A stretch of DNA of 64,000 bases from Pseudomonadota bacterium. Lineage in GTDB: Bacteria; Pseudomonadota; Gammaproteobacteria; Ga0077536. Where the stretch lies: assembly GCA_018668255.1 (NCBI GenBank), contig JABISZ010000101.1, positions 1 to 64,000 on the forward strand, read 5' to 3'. This document shows positions 62,028 through 64,000 of this stretch, one piece after another. Position 1 is the stretch's first letter. The number at the start of each line of letters is the position of its first letter. Under the pieces are notes generated by a model, which worked only from the letters and a program-made list of their open reading frames with translations, searched no databases and was not told the origin of the DNA. A program made the translations under genes and the position numbers.

Positions 62028-62921
62028 ATGCGCACCATATCTTTTTTCATATGTCTTTCAAGTGTATTTTTTTCACATTCTCTTCGTAGCACTTCGGGGC
62101 TTAATATTTTGCTTACTAACGATGACGGCTATACCTCTGAAGGTATTAAAGCTGCGTCATTTGCGCTGGTTGAAGCAGGGCATCGGGTTACGATTGTGGC
62201 TCCCAAGACCCAGCAGAGTGCTACTGGAATGAAGATTACGCTAGGTAGCCTGTCTGCGGAACAGCATGCGGCTGAAGTTTGGTCAGTGAGCGGTAGCCCT
62301 GCAGATGCTGTCATGATTGGTTTAAATAATGTTTTTGGTAAAGAAGTACCTGACTTAGTGATTTCCGGAGCAAACTTTGGTCAAAATTTAGGCTCTAATG
62401 TGATGCTTTCAGGGACTGTCGGGGCCGCTTCTATGGCCGTATTTATGGGGGTTCCAGCTATCGCGCTCTCAGTAGGCCTAGATCTGGGAGAGTCAACGGG
62501 GAGTCCTGAGCCCTACGTCAGCACGATTGCTGCATTCCCTGAGGCGGCAGAATTTTTAGTTGCTGTAGTAGAACAATATACGAATAATCCCGCTGTGATT
62601 CCTAAGGGCGAGTTGTTGAACATCAACTACCCAGTGCGAGCACCCGCTAGACCTGCGATTTTGGCAAGCAGGGTAAGTAATATCGGAGGCTTTGTAGTAA
62701 ATCATGAATTCAGGACGGAAGGCAGCAGCACCATTAACACTATAGTGTCATTGGCAAATGGGAGCGATGGACTCGAAAACTCTGATGTTGCGGCCTTTTC
62801 AAAGGGCAATATCACCATTTCTTTTCTTAAGCCAGATTGGAATGGCAGCCAGAAAAACTTCGCTAGGCTAGTTGAACTAGCTACTGCTATTCAGAAGTCT
62901 AGGAAGCCAGAAGCGCGTTAA
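62028..62921 (+). CDS. SurE-family nucleotidase/phosphatase with predicted signal peptide
   Basis: MRTISFFICLSSVFFSHSLRSTSG then LNILLTNDDGYTSEGIKA, VSGSPADAVMIGL, PDLVISGANFGQNLGSNVMLSGTVGAASMAVFMGVPAIALS. ORF track opens at 61965. Confidence 0.9.
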   Translation: MRTISFFICLSSVFFSHSLRSTSGLNILLTNDDGYTSEGIKAASFALVEAGHRVTIVAPKTQQSATGMKITLGSLSAEQHAAEVWSVSGSPADAVMIGLNNVFGKEVPDLVISGANFGQNLGSNVMLSGTVGAASMAVFMGVPAIALSVGLDLGESTGSPEPYVSTIAAFPEAAEFLVAVVEQYTNNPAVIPKGELLNINYPVRAPARPAILASRVSNIGGFVVNHEFRTEGSSTINTIVSLANGSDGLENSDVAAFSKGNITISFLKPDWNGSQKNFARLVELATAIQKSRKPEAR

Positions 62922-64000
62922 CTTCTGACGCGGCTTCTAGCTGAACTAAGTGCCCATATCCGTCTAACAATTTGACCTCAACATTGGGAGGTAATGACTC
63001 CGCGTGAGCAGATGGAATAATCTCGTCCTTATTGCCCCAAATGACTCGTACAGGCATAGGTAACTGATGAAGCTCTTCCTTCATGATGTCGCTCTGGCTA
63101 CCATCGGCTCCAATAAAACCCGTGCTAATAGTTTTTAAAGCAGCATTAACGCCGTCAGTTCTCTTGAACTGGAGCATGTCATTCACAAGGGAACGGTTTA
63201 CTAAGTCTGGGTCGGCAACCAGTTTTTGAAGGAGTTTTTTCATTTCCTTACGGCTGTCTGTTGAGATAAATCCTTGGATGTACTCATTGTTGATCTCCGG
63301 GCCAAGCCCAGCTGATGCTATCAGATCTAGTCTCGATACAAGCTCAGGTTCTATAAGAGCGATTTTTAAAGCAATAGCTCCTCCCAAAGAGTGGCCTACT
63401 AACTGCGCTGAATCAATGTCCAGGGCTTTCATAAACGCGATGACTGTTTTGGCTAAACTTTCTACCGAGCCATCCTGAATGTTTTTTGTAGACTGGCCAT
63501 GACCGGGAAGGTCAAGGGCGTAGACTGTTGCATTTGATGAGAGGGGTTGTTGTGTAAATAGCCATCGATCAGCGTCTCCCCCAAACCCATGAACTAATAA
63601 AATGACTTTGTCACCGGTTCCCATTTTTGAATATCTCAAATGATACCCGTTGGCTTCTAATTCTTCGTATCCGCCAGACCCCTCTTCCTGCTCTTCTTCA
63701 GGTTCTGGTGGCACATAGTTGGCCAGAAATGTCACTATGAAAGCCTCAATCTCGTCCTCTGTTATTTCTGGAGGAGCAATGACGCCTAATAGCGCGCCGA
63801 TAGGAAGGACGTCTTCAGGGTCAGCAACTTGTCGGCGGAGTATTCCAGCATCTAGTGCTTCGAAAGTATTAGCGATTTTTTCAGTTTCTATATCCAAAAC
63901 GTCATCGCCAAGACTTAGGTCGGTGCCTTCTTCAACAAGCCATTCCATGACTTTGCCTTCTGTCATGGATAGACCCCATTTAGGCATAGTCAGTGCTACT
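62899..64000 (-). CDS. acoC: AcoC-like acetoin dehydrogenase E2: lipoyl domain fused to alpha/beta hydrolase; 5' end probably outside window
   Basis: MPKWGLSMTEGKVMEWLVEEG...DVLDIETEKIANTFEA lipoyl-lysine motif; LVHGFGGDADRWLF, VGHSLGGAIALKIAL hydrolase. The frame stays open upstream of the ATG (VALTMPKWGLSM), matching an N-terminal extension. Confidence 0.9.
   Translation of the reverse strand, partial: VALTMPKWGLSMTEGKVMEWLVEEGTDLSLGDDVLDIETEKIANTFEALDAGILRRQVADPEDVLPIGALLGVIAPPEITEDEIEAFIVTFLANYVPPEPEEEQEEGSGGYEELEANGYHLRYSKMGTGDKVILLVHGFGGDADRWLFTQQPLSSNATVYALDLPGHGQSTKNIQDGSVESLAKTVIAFMKALDIDSAQLVGHSLGGAIALKIALIEPELVSRLDLIASAGLGPEINNEYIQGFISTDSRKEMKKLLQKLVADPDLVNRSLVNDMLQFKRTDGVNAALKTISTGFIGADGSQSDIMKEELHQLPMPVRVIWGNKDEIIPSAHAESLPPNVEVKLLDGYGHLVQLEAASEVNALLAS

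Overview
This 64 kb window looks like chromosome from a marine-type gammaproteobacterium; the taxonomy is inferred from E. coli-like CysK, SrkA and EttA translations. It is densely coding, and I saw no rRNA, tRNA, IS element, phage or CRISPR array. Most of the content is catabolic and accessory: three CaiB/BaiF CoA-transferases, two acyl-CoA dehydrogenases, an acyl-CoA synthetase, several SDRs, five luciferase-like (LLM) flavin monooxygenases, a HyuA/HyuB/FAD-oxidase operon, a paired MaoC/hot-dog dehydratase, a PQQ quinohemoprotein dehydrogenase, a molybdopterin oxidoreductase, several alpha/beta hydrolases, MBL-fold hydrolases and an MMPL/RND transporter. Housekeeping genes are interspersed: folD, thiC, cysK, srkA, ettA, selO and two surE copies. 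Two CDSs run off the window: a MetX-like protein on the left, absent from the ORF track, and an AcoC-like protein on the right. The best non-coding signal is a TPP riboswitch ahead of thiC with an unusual P4/P5 arm, followed by a hairpin that would sequester the thiC Shine-Dalgarno. A 26-nt perfect palindrome lies just upstream. I found no clear candidate for a wholly new defence or mobile system. The most interesting items are variant or orphan members of known families.
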